Assembly: GCA_009785705.1 (NCBI GenBank)
Contig: WQVS01000071.1
Coordinates: forward strand, 1-8,134
Origin: Coriobacteriia bacterium
GTDB taxonomy: Bacteria > Actinomycetota > Coriobacteriia > WRKU01 > WQUG01
Reading direction: 5' to 3'
DNA length: 8,134 nucleotides
The notes beneath the pieces are model-generated. The model was not told the DNA's origin, did not search any database, and saw only the letters and a program-made list of their open reading frames with translations. The position numbers and the translations under genes were made by a program. Shown here piece by piece: positions 6,487 to 8,134 of this stretch (position 1 is its first letter; each line of letters starts with the position of its first letter).

Positions 6487-7800
6487 TCAGTCGTTACTAA
6501 GAAATGCGACTAAGTACACAGGGAAATAGGTGACGCGCTGCGCTCTTTCGATATTTGTTTCAGCAAATACATAAGCCTGAGCAATGTCATATTCTTTTAC
6601 AGCAAGGGCATTATTCAGAGCAGCGTGAGACTTGTACTCTCTTCCCGACTTTACTTCCAATGCAGTGATTGAACCATCCTTACCTTCAACAACAAAATCA
6701 ATCTCACCGATTTTTCTTTTGGAATAGTAACGCGGAGCAAAACCATGAGTAAGCAATTCTTGCATAACAAAGTTTTCATAGATTCCGCCCAAGTTGACTG
6801 ATGGCTTGCCCTCCAAAATAGAAAGTAGCGGCTCTTTTGGATACCTGCTCGTCAAAAGTCCCACATCTGACAAAAACAATTTGAACAGCTTATGGTTTTC
6901 AGAAATGAGCAAAGGGCTAATAGGAGCATGAATGTTGTAGGCAGCAAGCGCAACATTTGCCTTTGTCAGCCAAAGAAATTCTTCCTGTACCTGTGAGTAG
7001 CGTTTTATATTTTCGATTGAGCTTAGCTTGAATCGTCGATTTTGGCTGGACAACTCGCTAGGAATTAAATCAAAAATATTCTTGATTACTAGCCTGCGAG
7101 ATTTCGGTGCATACTTGCTAATATCATGCGAGTAAAAGGTCATAATATCATCTTGAACAATACGTACCTGGTCAATAGAATTGCTCGCAATAAAAGCGGT
7201 AATCGCATCTGGCATGCCACCCACCAATAGATAGCGATGAAATAAGCCCGTAAGGCGCTCATGCAGATAATCAGGAAGAGGCGTTCGCTCCTCAAAGCTT
7301 GACCTTGCAACAGCAAGAGCCTCTTCACTGAGACCATTAGCCCAGCAAAATTCTTCGAAATCTAAGGGGTACAACACTACCTGTGCTAGATAGCCAACAG
7401 GGTAAGAATGAATATTCTCTAGCTCAACGCCTAGCATGGATCCCGAAAGAATAAAATCATAATCGCCTTCGTCTACAAGAAACTTTATAAAGGTAAGAAT
7501 TTCAGGACACTCCTGAACCTCATCAATAAAGATAAGTGTCTTGCCGGGAACCAGCTGAATGGACGATGCAACACTCATCCGAAACATTAAATCTCTGGCA
7601 CTAGATGCCTTTTTTAGAGAATCTCTCAAGGCAGCATCTTCCACCAGATTAAATTCAACATTTTGCTTATAGTGCTTTTTCGCAAATTTTCTAATGAGAT
7701 ACGTTTTACCCACTTGTCGTGCCCCAGAGATAAGAAGTGCTTGTTTAGTTTTGTTATGTTTCCAAAACTCCAGTTGCGCCATAGCTTTTCGTTGCAACAT
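6487..7800 (-). CDS. AAA_14 ATPase with C-terminal DUF4143 domain
   Basis: A 437-residue cytoplasmic P-loop ATPase of a widespread family with poorly known role, often found in multiple copies and linked to mobile or defence regions. Residues 26-33 (GARQVGKT) are Walker A, 89-94 (LIFIDE) Walker B, and LSGSMLG near 118-124 fits sensor 1. The middle region (HRYLLVGGMPDAI) is typical of the family. The C-terminal DUF4143 part ends with GEIDFVVEGKDGSITALEVKSG-type residues: Asp368, Glu382 and Lys384 form a PD-(D/E)XK-like nuclease signature, so DNA binding or cutting is possible but unproven. ATG 7800 is supported by GGAGGGG at 7814-7808 with 7-nt spacing. Codon use looks more A+T-rich than the neighbours, a hint of later acquisition. 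A tandem repeat array abuts its promoter region. Confidence 0.92.
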   Translation of the reverse strand: MLQRKAMAQLEFWKHNKTKQALLISGARQVGKTYLIRKFAKKHYKQNVEFNLVEDAALRDSLKKASSARDLMFRMSVASSIQLVPGKTLIFIDEVQECPEILTFIKFLVDEGDYDFILSGSMLGVELENIHSYPVGYLAQVVLYPLDFEEFCWANGLSEEALAVARSSFEERTPLPDYLHERLTGLFHRYLLVGGMPDAITAFIASNSIDQVRIVQDDIMTFYSHDISKYAPKSRRLVIKNIFDLIPSELSSQNRRFKLSSIENIKRYSQVQEEFLWLTKANVALAAYNIHAPISPLLISENHKLFKLFLSDVGLLTSRYPKEPLLSILEGKPSVNLGGIYENFVMQELLTHGFAPRYYSKRKIGEIDFVVEGKDGSITALEVKSGREYKSHAALNNALAVKEYDIAQAYVFAETNIERAQRVTYFPVYLVAFLSND

Positions 7801-7838
7801 TCCTTATCCCCTCCATGTGTGAAGTAACTCAGTAAATA

Positions 7839-7858
7839 AGTATAATAATCCCAGTATA
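7839..7858 (-). promoter_or_regulatory. Possible promoter region of the ATPase gene
   Basis: Two TATACT hexamers lie on the minus strand at 7858-7853 and 7844-7839, about 40-55 bp before the ATPase start. No consensus -35 is present. For either one, the -35 position falls at the edge of or inside the first tandem repeat unit (7867-7897), which fits control by a protein bound to the repeats. Confidence 0.3.
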
Positions 7859-7866
7859 ACTACTAT

Positions 7867-7990
7867 GATATTACACTTTTGCGCAATTTCAAAGTACGAT
7901 ATATTACACTTTTGCGCAATTTCAAAGTGCGATATATTACACTTTTGCGCAATTTCAAAGTGTGATATATTACACTTTTGCGCAATTTCA
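7867..7990. repeat. Four tandem 33-bp repeats with a TTGCGCAA palindrome
   Basis: The units are 7867-7897 (31 bp, lacking a TA), 7898-7930, 7931-7963 and 7964-7990 (the last cut short). Each contains CACTTTTGCGCAATTTC, with the perfect palindrome TTGCGCAA at 7879, 7912, 7945 and 7978, exactly 33 bp apart. Units 2 and 3 also have CACTTT paired with AAAGTG as a wider inverted repeat. The near-identity of the units implies recent duplication or selection. Three helical turns per unit would place the palindromes on nearly the same DNA face. The array sits directly upstream of the ATPase promoter region, so an operator array is the likeliest reading. A minus-strand frame through it (8045-7863) encodes an 11-residue repeat because 33 is divisible by three. 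Confidence 0.9.
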
Positions 7991-8025
7991 TGATTATGAG
8001 AGTGTTCCGATTGCAGCTGTCAAGT

Positions 8026-8099
8026 AAAGTAGACATATTTTCCACTCTCTTACTTTGAAAGTGGACACTAGCAGCACTTTTGCAATTCTTTTGTAGACA
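8026..8099. repeat. Three AAAGTRGACA-like boxes with a 32-bp period
   Basis: AAAGTAGACA at 8026-8035, AAAGTGGACA at 8058-8067 and TTTGTAGACA at 8090-8099 start exactly 32 bp apart, while the DNA between them differs. A decayed copy of the neighbouring 33-bp unit's core (CACTTTTGCAATTC) lies at 8075-8088. IS21-family elements are known to carry several short repeats at their ends, so this could be the edge or remnant of an insertion element beyond the right border. An operator array is the alternative. Confidence 0.4.
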
Positions 8100-8134
8100 C
8101 CAGAGCCAAAATTTATGATTATTGCTTGTCGAAA

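Noticed and set aside
7867..7990. CRISPR array
   Set aside because: Units are contiguous and nearly identical over their whole length; there are no unique spacers and no cas genes.
7863..8045. Minus-strand 60-codon frame of basic 11-residue repeats
   Set aside because: It is best explained by the 33-bp DNA repeat; ribosome sites are weak and the composition is purely repetitive. Kept only as a finding.

Overview
This 8.1-kb window looks like an ordinary bacterial chromosome segment with mid-to-low GC. GTG and TTG starts are common next to clear Shine-Dalgarno (SD) sites. A multi-PASTA membrane protein, an exporter-type ABC half-transporter, a YajQ protein and an AAA_14/DUF4143 ATPase preceded by short tandem repeats together suggest a Gram-positive lineage. 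My best guess is Actinomycetota, possibly a lower-GC Coriobacteriia such as an Atopobium- or Cryptobacterium-like genome. This is an impression from gene content, not a measurement. Almost everything is on the minus strand; only a small putative lipoprotein is on the plus strand.

Layout from left to right. Bases 1-1463 (-): an exporter ABC protein whose C-terminus runs off the left edge. Bases 1474-2796 (-): a PASTA-repeat protein with one central transmembrane helix, 10 bp upstream of the ABC gene and surely co-transcribed with it. Bases about 2787-2984: a strongly self-complementary stretch of about 200 nt that folds into one long interrupted hairpin, a 6S-RNA-like shape; it is probably read on the minus strand just upstream of the PASTA gene. 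Bases 2985-3333: AT-rich intergenic DNA holding a minus-strand promoter-like site, a 10-bp-phased array of TTAG boxes (3081-3160) and an extended -10 promoter for the next gene. Bases 3334-3705 (+): a small putative lipoprotein of unknown function. Bases 3775-6402 (-): a three-gene operon read as yajQ, then a radical-SAM-like protein whose first cluster cysteine is replaced, then a B12-binding radical SAM enzyme with an intact CX3CX2C motif; the last two overlap. Bases 6487-7800 (-): an AAA_14/DUF4143 ATPase, preceded at 7867-7990 by four 33-bp tandem repeats with a TTGCGCAA palindrome. Bases 8026-8099: a second, looser array with a 32-bp period around AAAGTRGACA, perhaps the end of an IS-like element.

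How the parts may work together. The PASTA-ABC pair could join envelope or peptidoglycan sensing to export. The degenerate and intact radical SAM proteins look like an obligate pair, with YajQ as the first gene of their operon. The repeats before the ATPase abut its likely promoter and look like an operator array. The least explained and most interesting items are the phased TTAG array, the 6S-like RNA candidate and the paired radical SAM proteins.
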